From: Pterobdella sp. o SKG-2022
Lineage: Eukaryota > Annelida > Clitellata > Hirudinida > Piscicolidae
Direction of reading: 5' to 3'
NCBI GenBank assembly: GCA_964035795.1
Contig: OZ038322.1
Coordinates: forward strand, 23,270,359-23,334,358
DNA: 64,000 nucleotides
Under the pieces are notes generated by a model, which was not told the origin of the DNA, did not search any database, and worked only from the letters and a program-made list of their open reading frames with translations. Below are positions 1 to 12,261 of this stretch, piece by piece. Made by a program: the position numbers and the translations under genes. Position 1 is the stretch's first letter. Every line of letters begins with the position of its first letter.

Positions 1-2
1 GG

Positions 3-3000
3 GATCAAAATTGCACCGAAAAAATGTGTCATAAGGAAGAATTGGTTGGAGTAGTCAATGAAGAAAAAAGAGAGAAAAAAGAAGAATTGGTTGGACTAGT
101 TGATGAGAAAAAAAAAAAAAAAAATTGTTTGGACAAGTCGAGGAAGAAAAAACAGAAAAAAAGGAAGAATTGGTTGGACTAATTGATATAAAAAACACAG
201 AGAATAAGAAAGATTCGATCAGCATCACAATAAACAATGATTTTTTACATTCTACTGATAATCTGCCCTCATCCCAACATGACAGTGTGAACCTTCCCAA
301 TGATAATAAGTCAGCTGTAGATAACACTATTGATTCTCACAATGGTGGAAAAGATCCTCTCATTGATATCAAGTCGGTTGTGAATAACAAAGTTGATTCT
401 CATAATGATAAGAATGATGAACTGAGTAAAGACCAAGATGAAGTTATAAAGGCATGCCCACAAAGTAGCCAGGATAATAAGCAGGAACTTAAAGTTGAAG
501 AAAATAATTTTATAAAAGCCCAAGTTAGGTGTCCAAAGCCTTTGCCCCGAACAAAAAGTAACTCTAACAAAATCAATACCTTGATGACTGTAGAGTTAAA
601 AGATAATACTCAAGATACAAACGAAAAGCCTACTATAAATATCTTCAATGTTAAACCATGTTTCGATGTAATTAAAGAAAGCATAGGAATTTTAGACGCT
701 CTCAGCGTTGGAGATGATTTTCTCAGCAAAGATTCTTCAAGATTATATGAATCAATAAATGATGACGATGTTATGTTAGGTTCTGACACTAGTCAAAAGT
801 ACGATTTACCGCCTAAGAATGATCTAGACTCGAAACAAGAGGATATGGGAAGTAATGTTGAGGATAATATATATGAACGAATAGATGGCGATGATGATGA
901 TGATGATGAAAATGAAGTAATAAAGGATTTAAACAAGAGAATAACAGAAACTGAAGAAACTTTAGAAGTAATTATTTTTCTATTTTTTTTATTTGAAAAA
1001 ATAAAATGCATCGATTAATGTAAAAAAACTCAACTCATTATTAAGTAATTTATACATAATTACTAAAGAATCTAGTTAAATTCAATACATTCTTCACTAA
1101 CTATGAGGATGATGATGATGATGATGGCGATGACACATTTTATTTTATTTTATTATAGTTAGACTATTATTAACCATCATATAATTTCCTCAATTCATTA
1201 AACTCCAAACTTCACAGAGATTAAATGCCCAGAAACATCAATTAATACATGGAATTCACCATGAAAATCGTAACATCAACGACCCTAGTACTGATGATAT
1301 TGAGTTCGTACAAGCAAATATTGATGGTTTGACCCAAGAGCTGGTTTTTATGAGAGGTAGCCTCAAAACGCTTTTGATGAGAAGTTCAAAGGATATCAAG
1401 ATCAACTATCGTGAACAGACGGATAATATCTATGAAAATGATCAGAATATTATTAAAAGTATTAAAAAGCATAAAACTGCCCCCAAAAAAAACAAACGCA
1501 ATTCTCGAGAAAATAAATTAAAAAATAACTTTAATGAAGAATTGAGCGTTAAAGAAAGGAAGAAAAAGAGGATGAATCTGATTGAAGAAATTTTAATGAC
1601 GGAGAAGGAGCACTTGAATTGTTTGCAAGCCTGCCAACAAAGCTACTCAAACGATGTGTGTTTTATGGGAAAATTTTCCATTTATTTATGATAAATTTAT
1701 ATTTTTTTGCGGTTTTTTTACCTTTGATACTCCTAAAACGCAGGAATCAGCTCCCAAAGAAATTTTTGAAGTGTTCAAGGATCTTTCTCTTGTTATTAAT
1801 TGCTCCAAAAACTTCTTGAACAAACTCGATGACTTCGTTTTTGGTAAAGCTTTCGAGGATCAACTCATTGGTAATATAACCAATTATTTCAACTTATATA
1901 TAACCAAAAAAAATAGAATACTTTTCTATCAATAATTTTTAAACACTTAATTTCAGGGAAATGCTTTAAAGACTGCAATGATGACATGAAATCATCGTAT
2001 TCAGCTTATTGCACTAGTTTTGAAGATCGTATTGCTCACTTGAACAATTTGGAGAAAAATCCTGCAATAAAGACATGGATGCAAAGTCGTTTGGAGGCTT
2101 TGAAGAGCCATCTCAACGTTTTCGACCTGCCATCCATTCTCATCAAACCTCTCCAAAGAATCCTTAAGTACCCCCTCTTTATTGGCCAGTTAATCAAAGT
2201 TTGTTTGTTGATGTTGGTAGGTTTATATAGGCAGTTTAAGTGCTGAAGGCGTTACCCTGGTCCGTGTTTAAGCCCGAACTCACTCACTGGGTTTTACCTG
2301 AGCTATCTGATTCACTAAATATAATTTGTTTTTATTATGTTTTTTTATACTGCAAATAAAAATTTCAAAAAGTATTAAGATGTCAAATTCTCAGAAAATA
2401 CTTTGATGAAATTTTTATTATCAGTATTATAAAATGTACACACAACCACTAATTACAGTGCACATCTATCGACCACAAAGACCTGGAACACTTGTTGGCG
2501 GCGGATGAGTGCCTCAAACACACCAACATGCACATCAACGAGTTGAAGAGAAGGAGGGAGTTGGTGAGGAGATACAAGGTTAGTTCATGCCTTTTGGGTT
2601 TCTGAAGTTTCATGTTTATTAAGCTTTTTTAAGATTGGTGATATGACTAAGATTTCAGAGTTTTTTTTATGGTACTATTCGGTCAAAAAAGTCGCTTGAT
2701 TTTTTGATAAATTTTTTTCATTATCAATGATATTTCGCCTAGAAATCGGATGAAAGCTGGTTTTGGAGCAAATTCAATATGCATTCTTTGAAGAAGAAAG
2801 TCAACAGACTTTTAACTCCGGGAGTGGTGAGTGCTATGGGAATTATTTTTCTAATACAAAAGCATTAAAGCATTATGAAACACAGCGTTTTCAACTAATT
2901 AATATATAAAAATAAAAGTGCTTTCAATAAAACTTGAAGTTTATTTGATAAAATAGTGCTTTTTCATTATAAAATAATCCTTCCCTGCTGATTACTGGAA

Positions 3001-5163
3001 GCGCTCATTAATGATTAATAATGAGAATGAGAATACTGATGATGATGACTTAGAATATCTCAAGTTAAATAGTAAGGTCAACAAACACAAAGTATTTATT
3101 CAAAAAAGACACGAAGCTTTTCGTAAGACTAGCTTACGTTATTAAGTGGTCAAGTTTACATTGGTAATGTAAGCTAGTCTTACGAAAAGCTTCATGTTTT
3201 TTTGAATAAATAATTTTTGTTTGTTGGCCTTATTAAAAGATGATAACATCAACAACTAATTCAGCACCTGGAGCACTTTGGAGTCTTCGAGAAAGATTTT
3301 AGGGACCTGTTCCTGTTCACCAAGGATCTGTCACTGCGTCTCCACCTGTATCTGCTGGCTCTCAAGGTGCTTGACGTTATAGTCTCATTGTAGCTGTCTG
3401 TTGGTGGAGATTATTTAGAATAAATATTTAGAAGATTGTGTTTTCATTGCAGTGAAGTGTTTAAATTGAAATTTTGCATACCAGCTTAGAAAGTCTTGAA
3501 GTTAATGCTATACTATACGCTATTTCTTGTATTAATTTTTGTGTTTTTGTACAATTTTTGAAATTTTAAAATTATAAACTGTCATTCTAGTTATAATAAT
3601 AATTTTAACCATAATCTATTTATAATCATTGTTATTCTCTTAATATTCACTAAAACATACTCTTCCTTTAGACCTCTTTGAAGCAAGAAGAGAATCTCAT
3701 AGGGGAGATGGCAGCTTTCGTGGAAGATCAAGATAATGATTTCAAACTTTTGACCTCGCTCCAATCTTCCATATGCTATCAGTTCTTTCCTCAGTTGGTT
3801 GGTGCAAATTATATTCATAAAAGAAGTGTTCTCAAATGTAATTATTTTTTTAAAGAGGTCGCTCTTTTAAGTAAATTTAAATAAAAGTAGATCAAAACAC
3901 TTGTTCATAGTTGAGCCGTAAGACTCCGATTTGAAGTTTAAAACATGAAATTTCATTTTTAAAAGTATACTTTTGAATATTTCATCAATTAATTGGTTAA
4001 AATATCAACAAACCCAAAGTTAACCAAAGTATCAAACCTCAAAACTCTGCCAGGAGTCAAAAGTGCGCGAGGGGGTGCTGGCTTGGTTGAAGGACCTGCA
4101 AGCCTCTTTTTTGGCTCCCAGGCTCTTGATGCGCAAAAGACACCACAAACTAAAAGACCTCGTGTGTGCTGAAATGGCTTACAAGTCTGCATTGAGTGAT
4201 TTGAACTCTGATATCAGTCCTTCAAGACCCTCTATAGCGCGTGACTTCATGATGACTCGTAGTATGAGTCTCAGGAGAGGAAGTTCAAGGAGTAGCGTCA
4301 GCAAGGGATCCAGCATGGATGAGATTAACCAGCCTAGTGTTGCCACTGATCAGCTCAAAGTTGCTAGTGCTTTTGTGGTGTTTGAGCTTTTCATACTTAC
4401 AAATGAGTTTTAGACTTAAAAAGAACCACGAAAAATTACTTTTTTACAGTTGAAAAAAGACTTAGAGAGGTCGAAACAAGATTACGAAGCACTAAACGAT
4501 CAATTGTGTGAAGAACTACCTACCTTGTTTGAAGCATCCTATGATGTCCTAGGTTACTGCATCTACCACTTCAACATGGCTTTGAGAGATTTCTTCTCTG
4601 CCATTCAAAGGCACTTTAGAGACGTTTTCAAGGTTGGATCAGTTTATTCTAGCTCTTCTATCTGTTAATTATACAAACCACTTTATTACCAAGGATTCGC
4701 AGGTGTTTAAAGTTAATAAAAAAGAGACTTCTGCAAACATAATATCAAACTTTGATAAAGTTTACCAACCTATGCTGCAAAACAACCTTCAACTTAGTGC
4801 TGTTTCATTCTCCTTCACCAATCCCTCTTCAAACACCAGAAAAATGTCATCGTTCTTTGTTGATTACCTTGACAATGTTAGTTCACATTGAATCATTTGT
4901 AATTATATATTTCAGAACTTTTGATATTTTTTAATCTATTTTTAACTTTGAACTTACATGTTCGAAAATTTTTGATATTTTTTATTTATATGTATACACA
5001 GACCCCCGTGAAAAAACCACTTGTAAAATCAAAAAGACCTTCCTCTTCGCAAGACAACAAGTCGATGAACCTAACATCTAAGCAGAGTCCCCAGAAGTCC
5101 ATGACCAACAAACCACCAGTCTTACCACCAAGGCCCAGCATACCAAACAAGCCCACTAAATGA
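3..5163 (+). CDS. RhoGEF with DH and BAR domains (DNMBP/Tuba, ARHGEF37/38-like), 5' end outside window
   Basis: Predicted guanine-nucleotide exchange factor for Rho-family GTPases that also binds curved membrane through a BAR domain. Exons read: 3-967, 1218-1655, 1744-1870, 1957-2198, 2459-2578, 2743-2826, 3265-3366, 3672-3797, 4054-4359, 4450-4632, 4703-4876, 5002-5163; nearly all introns are phase 0 and frames join throughout. Exon 1 codes an acidic, Ser/Lys-rich disordered region with PKPLPRT. The DH domain starts in exon 2 (LIEEILMTEKEHL) and has the CR3-like LPSILIKPLQRILKYPLF in exon 4. The BAR region spans roughly exons 7-10 (HLEHFGVFEKDFRDLFLF; YEALNDQLCEELPTLF), as known for this family. 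The last exon is proline-rich (PPVLPPRPSIP) and ends in TGA without the C-terminal SH3 usual in Tuba and ARHGEF37/38. The exon 1688-1743 boundary (a 88-nt intron) and the exon 1 frame are the least certain points. Confidence 0.85.
36..192 (+). repeat. Degenerate tandem repeat in RhoGEF exon 1, with A17 tract
   Basis: Three copies of a Lys/Glu-rich unit each containing GAAGAATTGGTTGGA start at 36, 81 and 164. The first two are 45 nt apart, in one frame (EELVG); the third is 83 nt downstream, so the frame shifts across the run of 17 A at 108-124. The reading frame from position 3 is open up to that run, and the frame from 125 is open after it. Confidence 0.8.
3075..3230. mobile_element. Foldback MITE with AAGCTT core, flanked by TA
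   Basis: Long imperfect inverted repeat in the intron between exons 6 and 7 of the RhoGEF gene. Left arm AGGTCAACAAACACAAAG then ACGAAGCTTTTCGTAAG; right arm is its complement, ending TTTGTTTGTTGGCCT. TA dinucleotides flank both ends (3073-3074 and 3231-3232), consistent with a Tc1/mariner-type MITE. No coding capacity. Confidence 0.8.
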
Positions 5164-6246
5164 TCAGCCAATCACAATTGTTCTATTAATAGCTTACCAT
5201 CGTTTTGATGTTTTGAGTGATCATTCATTTTCATAATACTTCACCATCATTTAAATAAACTTGTAGATCTATTTAATCATATTTAAAATAAAAATTCCAA
5301 CAAAACATCAATATATATTTTTTAAGTAAGTTAACAATTTCACAACAAGTGTACGAAGCATTCAATATTACAACCTAAACAACAAAGTTCTATTTTTTTG
5401 CTGGTTTAAGCCTTATCATACAGCATCTTATATGGTATTGAAGCATGTATTATCCATTTTCAACCGTTTCGATATACTTTTTCACAAGCTTTGTTTTATA
5501 TATCTTTCATGATACACCTGTTTCGAATATTGTTTTTTCCAAATATATTCATATCTCAAACACGACACGTTTTTATGCTATCTTCTTGTTGTCTTGTGCC
5601 TTCAGAAGTTGTTGCTTGCAGTAGCCCATAACGCCTTCACCTAGCATTTATGCTTCACTCTGCTTGAAATTATTCGATTTGAAATCTTATTTATATACGC
5701 TATTCCTTGAAGTTTCAGTTTTGCATTTTGCCTTATTTTTTCCTATTTCTACCATTGTTTCGTAATAATTAACTATATGCAACCTTATTTAAAACAGTAA
5801 TGATTCATTTTCATATCGTTTTGGCTTGTTTTGCTTTTGTTCTCATATTTTGTTTAAATTTTTGTTTCTTTGTTTTTCAGATTGCATTTACACTTTATAT
5901 TATTTTAAAATCGAGGTGTAAAATATTTGATATCAAAAACGCTTTTTTATGTCTAAGCATTATGTTAAGCATTTCAAAGCTCAACTCTAATTAAAAATAT
6001 TTTTTAAACGGAAATTTAATTTTATTTGTTCAAACTTGAAATTAGATTTCACTAACAATGAAATAAATTGAAACACGGATGATACCTTGAAGAGATATTT
6101 TAATTTATTTTTTAAAATATATTCAAGACATTTTTTCTCCTTTCGAGCTTTTTCAAGCCAAGCTTCACCTATCAATTCATGGATGTCAACTTTACAACAC
6201 TGAATTTTAAACCTAACAACTTTACTTATTCTCGATAAAAACACGA
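5164..6246. other. 3' UTR and intergenic AT-rich DNA
   Basis: Holds the RhoGEF 3' UTR with an AATAAA signal at 5254-5259. After that I see only AT-rich DNA without an ORF I would support. Confidence 0.6.
5254..5259 (+). terminator. Polyadenylation signal of RhoGEF gene
   Basis: AATAAA about 90 nt after the stop codon at 5161-5163. Confidence 0.5.
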
Positions 6247-6809
6247 CTCGTTTGTGCCCATTGATCTCATATGAGATCACTCACATTTTAAAAATTATTG
6301 GTTAATATTTATTCAAATCCAATTAATTATTTTCATGAACTAGGGTTATATCTTCAATATTAAATCCTTTTTTTTTTGAATTTTCGATTTTTATTTTATG
6401 ATATTTAAGCTTAAAACTTTCCGAATTTCACTATGACGGACGTTTATTGAAAAAAATTCAATTAAGGCATAATAATTTATGATTATACTGAACCAAAATT
6501 AAATATTTCAAATATATCTTTAATACTATACAATTTTAAAACTTGAGATACATGTAAAATCAACAGAATAAAAGGCAATAAAAGTTACTGATCTCATATG
6601 AGATCTATGGACACAAGTGTTAGCAAATAGACGTTTTTTATAAAATACATTATAATTAGTGGAATTTCAATTTTAAAAAACGGAATATTACAAAAAATAG
6701 TCAAAAAAAAACTTTTTGAATATTAGTTTATATTTATAATTAAGTTATACAAACTTTTATAAAACACTTCGGACATCACGCACTCAAAGAGTAAATTAGG
6801 AGCAAGCAA

Positions 6810-7330
6810 ATTAGATTTGGCTACACATTTTGGGCATTGTGCGGTTCTTAAAACTATTGCTTTAATTTCGATCTGTATTGTAGTAAAAACTTATCAGACC
6901 AACGAAAGACCTATAACTAGGATCACAAGTTGTTCTGAATACGTTGGATGCGTTAGAAGAACTCCAATCGCACACTGCATTTTTTGAAAACTTTTTTACA
7001 AGTTATCCATTATTGATTCATTTAAAAAGTCTTGGTTTTTAAGCAACAGGAATATACAAGATAAAAGATTAAGAAAAGGCTCTTTGACCTACAAAAAACA
7101 CTAAATAAGCAAAAAAGACGAGGTCACAGCTATAGTTTCGATATCAATGAAGAAATTCTAATTGTGACGTGGCTAGATAATACTGTGGTGACCTTGGAAC
7201 AAGTTATGATGCAGTTGAATTTATTCATAAAGTAACTCGTTGGAAAAAAGAGTTATAATCAAAGGTTTAGTTCTACGGCTTAATGTATTTGAAACATTAT
7301 GTGTGGAAAGAATAAGCACGATTGGTGGGC
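6810..7330 (+). pseudogene. piggyBac transposase remnant
   Basis: Frame-broken relic of a piggyBac-family (DDE-type) transposase. Conserved blocks are readable in several frames: RFGYTFWALCGS near 6815, then QVVLNTLDALEELQSHTAF, then FENFFTSYPLLIHLKSLGF near 6980-7040, and GHSYSFDINEEILIVTWLD near 7130. These correspond to the family blocks around the second catalytic aspartate (normally in a (F/C)DN(W/F)FTS context) and the block after it. Here that aspartate reads as glutamate, and several frameshifts and stops interrupt the frame. Not functional. Confidence 0.75.
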
Positions 7331-8010
7331 AAGCAAATAAGCTACAAAAATGAAGGCTAAAAATGGTATTGACCAATATTTACAAAAATGCTGAATATGA
7401 CATTAACAAACTCTCAAATAATCATAATGTTGGTCAGACGAAGAAAGTAATACGTAAGCTCAAAAACGGATTTGCTTACATTTAGAAGAGCAATTAAGCG
7501 ATCCTTCTTCAAAAACTCAGCATTTAGGGAATAAAAAATCAAAAGATACAGTTGTTCAAGGCTTCCACAAGCTTTTAATGATGCCTGTTCTAATCTTCAA
7601 AGACATATTATAATAACTCGAAATGAACAAAGAAGATGGCAAAACAAGCCATGCACCGCTAGACCCCGGACATTTTAGAAAAATGCACGGTTACTTTAAG
7701 CGTAGCTTGGATTTATTCATATCGTAATCTTAAATAAGAATAAGAACTTATATTTTTGAAAATTTTGATGGGTTTTTCTGTTATTATATGGGAAATTTCG
7801 TTTTCTGTTATTTGAATATTAGAACAAAAAGTAAAAATCATCAAAAATTTTAAAGAAAAAATATTTTTTTAAAACTTTTTGAAAAATTTTAATTACGTAT
7901 ATGTATATATATATATATATAAATTTGAAATGTTTTTATATTTTGGTTTAAAAAATAAAATCAAAGTGAATTAACATTTTAATTCTTCGAGCCAAACGTA
8001 AATTATCAAA

Positions 8011-8163
8011 TGGAAACACTTCTGGGAGTTTATTTTATTCCACGAAGCTTTTCGTAATTAATATCAAGTGGAGGTACAAATGTTTTTGTACCTCCACTTG
8101 ATAGTATAAGTTCATCTTTGGAAAAGCTTCATGGAATAAAATAAACTCCCAAAAGTGTTTTCA
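8011..8163. mobile_element. Foldback element nested in the piggyBac copy
   Basis: About 150 bp near-perfect hairpin: arms AACACTTCTGGGAGTTTATT and its complement, the core CACGAAGCTTTTCGTAA on the left and GGAAAAGCTTCATGG on the right, and a second inner stem TGGAGGTACAAA/TTTGTACCTCCA. Its outer arms differ from those of the copy at 3075, but the AAGCTT core is shared. Confidence 0.75.
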
Positions 8164-8399
8164 ATTGAATATAAAGTGAATCAAAATCTTCAAACTACTC
8201 TTTCTAATGCTATGCGGTTAAAAGCCCATTTGCTAACACTTGTGCCCATTGATCTCATATGAGATCACCCTGTATCTCGCTTATTTTTTGTCAAAATTAA
8301 AATCTGTTTTTTGTGTTTTTGTGAGCTTGTTTTAAAGTAGGAACAGAAGTTTCAATATAAAAATTACTACCATTAGCATTTTGGACACAAACGGGTTAA

Positions 8400-9298
8400 A
8401 TTTGCACTAAGTAAAAACTTTACCGAACAGTTGTAAAAAGTGAGACACTTGTTCTAAGATGTCCACATTTCGATAAATTTTTAACTCAATGACTATTTAT
8501 TGTTTGATTAGGCGTTTATGATTTTTTTTATAAAATAAAACATCTTTAGCTACTATTCTTTCACTTGAAGTAGCAAAAATTATAATAAAAGCAATGTTAT
8601 TTAAACACTATTTCAATTAAAAATTTCAAAGATCCTTCCAACATCAAAGTGAAATCTTGTGTTCATCTAACGAAATTTTAAGACATTTAACAAAATGAAG
8701 TTTCGAAGAAATTTTCATTTAATGATTTAATGCCACGCGTTTCCATTACACTAACTATATCGCTAAGTAACCCTTAACAATATCGTTTCAAATGTGCTCC
8801 ATTCGAAACAATGAGTTAAACTGGGCCTTGGCTTTTGGTTTAATAAATCATAAGTAACAAGAATATATAAATTTTGTAGAAATTCATTACAGTTTCTGCA
8901 TAACAGAATCTAAAAATAAACGCTAGGTTATGAATAACTGAAGGAATTTCTCACCAAAAAGATTTAAATTAAACAATTTTTTATAAACTAATATAAAGTT
9001 TTTACGCTAGGTTGTATGTGGTAAATACTGCTTAAAAACAGAAAAGCCAGCTTATTTATAAATAATACCATATGTTTAAGTGTTTATTTCAATAATGAAT
9101 AAGCAAATAAACTTCATTACATTTGAAATATATAATCCTCACTATGTGTCAACCTTTGCTTATTAAATACATGTACACTTATATATTAAGCTAGGCTCTT
9201 TCAAATAAATTAAGACCATCTAAGTTTCTGCTGTGTTTAATGTAAAATTGTTATTTCTTCCTTTAGTTTCGTAATATTCGATCAAATTTCAATCTAAA
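8400..9298. other. Intergenic, upstream of MTARC
   Basis: AT-rich sequence between the piggyBac relic and the MTARC start codon. I see no ORF, RNA gene or repeat I can support; it presumably contains the MTARC promoter. Confidence 0.5.
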
Positions 9299-12261
9299 AT
9301 GGTTGAAGAAAAAGAAGTTTTTGTTGCTCTTTCGGTTTTGTTCTTGTTCAAAATTCTTTCTCTCAAACTTCTTAACACAAGGCACAAGAATGAATGGTGG
9401 GAAGCAGGAATACTCAAAGACGCCAGAATCTACCCTTTGAAGTCTGGCACAGGCTGGAGTCTGTCAAACGCCCAGTGTCAAGTAGAAGGAATTCAGGTCC
9501 ACGCTGATGGACTCATTATTAAAGACCGGTATATTATACAATTCATAGATAATTAACTATTTGAAATATAGAATAAAAAACTTACTTAGAATTTATTATT
9601 CCGAATTTCTGAAATTTTGAATAAATTTACTGATACAGGTCGTGGATGGTGTATGATGAAAAGTTAAAAAAAATGGTGACAGCGCGTCAAAAACCGCAAA
9701 TGGTGAAAGTAGAAAGTGTTATCAAAGAGGGAAAACTGATTCTCAAAGCGCCCAACTCATCCGACTTAATCTCACCCATAGATGCTACTGAAAGGAAGAT
9801 TATTGATACAGAGTTAGATATTTATTTTAAAATAGAATTCTTCATTGTATTGATCTACAAATACCAAATTGTTATTATCCAAGCTTCTATTAAAAATATA
9901 AAAACTGGTTTAAAAAAGCATTAGAAAAAAATGTGATACTTATAATTTGTTCAAGTTAGACATTTAAGGTTCATTTGAATATGCTGCAGTGTGTTTGGAG
10001 CTGAGGTGCAGGGTGAAGATTATGGAGACGAAGCTGCTAATTGGTTTGGACAACTACTTAAAGGTTTATTTTTTTTTGGAACTTTTTTATAAAGATATTC
10101 AGTTTCATTCATTAAAAAGTTTCTCAGTAGGAGATGAAAAAGAAGAGGGTGAAGAAGGCAGGTTCAGATTGATGGGCTGGAAGGAAGGGATTAAAATGAG
10201 ATGGTTACACCAAGAAGGAGACAAATACAGAGAAAAAGCTCGGAACATCGACTTTGTGTGTTATGTTTAATTCATTGTTGGTATGGTAGATCAAATCCTT
10301 CAATTTTAAAATCTATTGAAACTATATAGCTTTATTTAAATAATCAAGCACCTAAGTTTGTTTTTTTTTGTCCTATTAGATTTCAACGCTAATTTAAATT
10401 CAATGTTGGGTTTTATGACTTTTTTGAGTAATTCATACATTAGTTGTGTAGTACAAAACCCTTGAAGATAATGGCATTATAATCACTCATAAATGAATTA
10501 ATTTATTTAATATTTAGGTCACTTATCAGGATGGGTATCCTTATTTGTTGGCCACTTCTTCTTCTGTAGAAGAAGTTACCAAAAGAGTTAAACTAGGTCA
10601 TTTCAAATTTATTGTTTTTCTTGTCTATTTTTTCAAACACATCGTAACGTATAAATACAATTTTTTATAATCTTTGATAATTTGAGATTTCTTCATTAAA
10701 AGTACTTTAATTTTGTTTTTGCTTGTGAATGTTCAACATTTATTTTGACATTATACAGAAATGAGTTTTCACCAATGCAGAGACCGATCCGATGCAGCCA
10801 GACATAACGTCGTATAACTTTCGGCCTAACCTCTACATTCAAACTTACTTCAAAGCTTTTGATGAGGTTCACTAGATTTCTTAATACCACCAATTAAATG
10901 AGTTTATGCGGTATGTTTTCAAAAAAGTATTTCATCTGTTTTTTTTTAATTTTTAGGATGATTGGGAAGAAATTAAGATAGGAGAATGTCTATTCAAGAA
11001 TATTAAGCCTTGCCATAGGTGAGAAGAAAATAAACTACATCTATTTCATTAATTAAAATTTGTAATATACTAACAAATACTCAAAAGCAACCAAGTTGAA
11101 TGATTTGAATATGGTTGTACAAAGTAAAAAATTAAGTTTACTAACCTGTAACGGGTTAGAGGCTTATGAAGCTTATGGGAAGAAAATTGCATTCATAAGG
11201 CAGTGATTGTAAATATCTTTTGTCCACGATTTGTTTTATCTTTCATTCATATTTTAATCTTTGTTAATAAAATGAAATTAATGTTAGGTGTGTTTTGACG
11301 ACTGTTGATCCGCTCAGTGGGAGAAGAAGGAAGGATAATCAGCCTTTGAAAACATTAAGGAGGTCTTGTGAGATTTTGTCAAAATATAATTATATTTGTA
11401 TACATTCAGTTTTTTTTTTCATAAGTTTATTTTGTGATTCAATAAATTTTTATTTGCGTACAACATATGAAACTCGGAATGATTTTTGAAAAAGTAAAAC
11501 GATTTCCATGATAAATGTGAATTTTTTTTCATTATTTCATACTAAATGACAACAATTCAAACATATCGATCTTTTTCTATAGCTCATTAAATCGTTTTCC
11601 ATTAATGTACCAACCAATTCAACATTTATCATCCAACCTCTTCCATTCAACCTCTAGCTTCCGACTTCATGAAGACTTTGGGAGGTCTCCATGCTTCGGC
11701 ATCAACTTGATCGTCCTCAAGCCCGGTGAATCATTTTTTTTAGTTAAAAATTGTCACCACAACTTCTTCTGTTGCAAAAAATCTTTAAAAGCAAGGGATT
11801 TATTAACAGAAACAATCGCAGATAAACCGACAACACCAATACTAAAACGGACTATTTCATCAAGATATCACGAATTTTCATTACTTATATACTAGTAATT
11901 TCGGAAATTTTAGGCATTTTTAATTGCCGGAAAGTAATTATAACCAACCTAACAATATAAAACCGGAAGATAATTATTACAAACTTAAAGATATATACTA
12001 AACTATTAATTATTTAACATAAAGGGGTCCAAAGTACATATTAGTTAAAACGTAGTAGCTTAATTAATGTCCGGTAATTATATCAATTAGATTTCTGTGA
12101 CAATAATTATTATTATTTTTTATTTTATGATTGATTATTAAATTTTTTTACAATTTAAAATATATTTTTTGAAAAGCAATAATGAAACATAACTCATAAC
12201 TTTTTTCCCAGGAGAAGTACATACCGGGGAAAAAGTTTTTATTAGGCGTGAGGCAAGTTAA
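9299..12261 (+). CDS. MTARC: Mitochondrial amidoxime-reducing component (MTARC), MOSC-domain molybdoenzyme
   Basis: Complete gene. Exons 9299-9528, 9639-9812, 9990-10063, 10128-10255, 10518-10596, 10781-10866, 10957-11018, 11288-11362, 11658-11725, 12212-12261 join in frame to 342 codons including the stop, close to the usual family length of about 335. The N terminus has a hydrophobic anchor (VFVALSVLFLF), as expected for an outer-mitochondrial-membrane enzyme. Then come the MOSC N-barrel (ARIYPLKSGTGWSLSNAQC; VTARQKPQMVKVES) and the MOSC domain (FRPNLYIQTYF; PCHRCVLTTVDPLSG; SPCFGINLIVLKPG; end GEVHTGEKVFIR). The cysteine before VLTTVDP matches the known Mo-coordinating position. The family reduces N-hydroxylated substrates with cytochrome b5 and its reductase. 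An insertion rich in Glu/Lys (exon 4) is longer than I recall for vertebrates. Confidence 0.93.

Larger units (their letters stand above)
6247..8399 (+). mobile_element. Degenerate piggyBac DNA transposon
   Basis: The right end reads CACAAACGGG followed by TTAA (8396-8399), the piggyBac terminus and target site. The left end carries the matching CTCGTTTGTGCCC from 6247, with the left TTAA no longer recognisable. The 16-bp palindrome GATCTCATATGAGATC occurs at 6263, 6590 and 8251; the copies at 6590 and 8251 lie in a longer inverted repeat (ATTTGCTAACACTTGTG on the right, its complement on the left), so the element has subterminal inverted repeats. Transposase remnants lie at about 6810-7330. 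A separate foldback element (8011-8163) is inserted near the right end. Confidence 0.8.

Noticed and set aside
2240..2310. tRNA-like sequence on the minus strand (TAGCTCAGGT ... GAGTTCGGGC)
   Set aside because: A and B box resemblance is partial, stems do not pair, and it lies inside a RhoGEF intron; not enough for an RNA call.
5987..6280. 97-codon minus-strand open frame
   Set aside because: It begins inside the piggyBac left end, has AT-driven composition and no recognisable motif.
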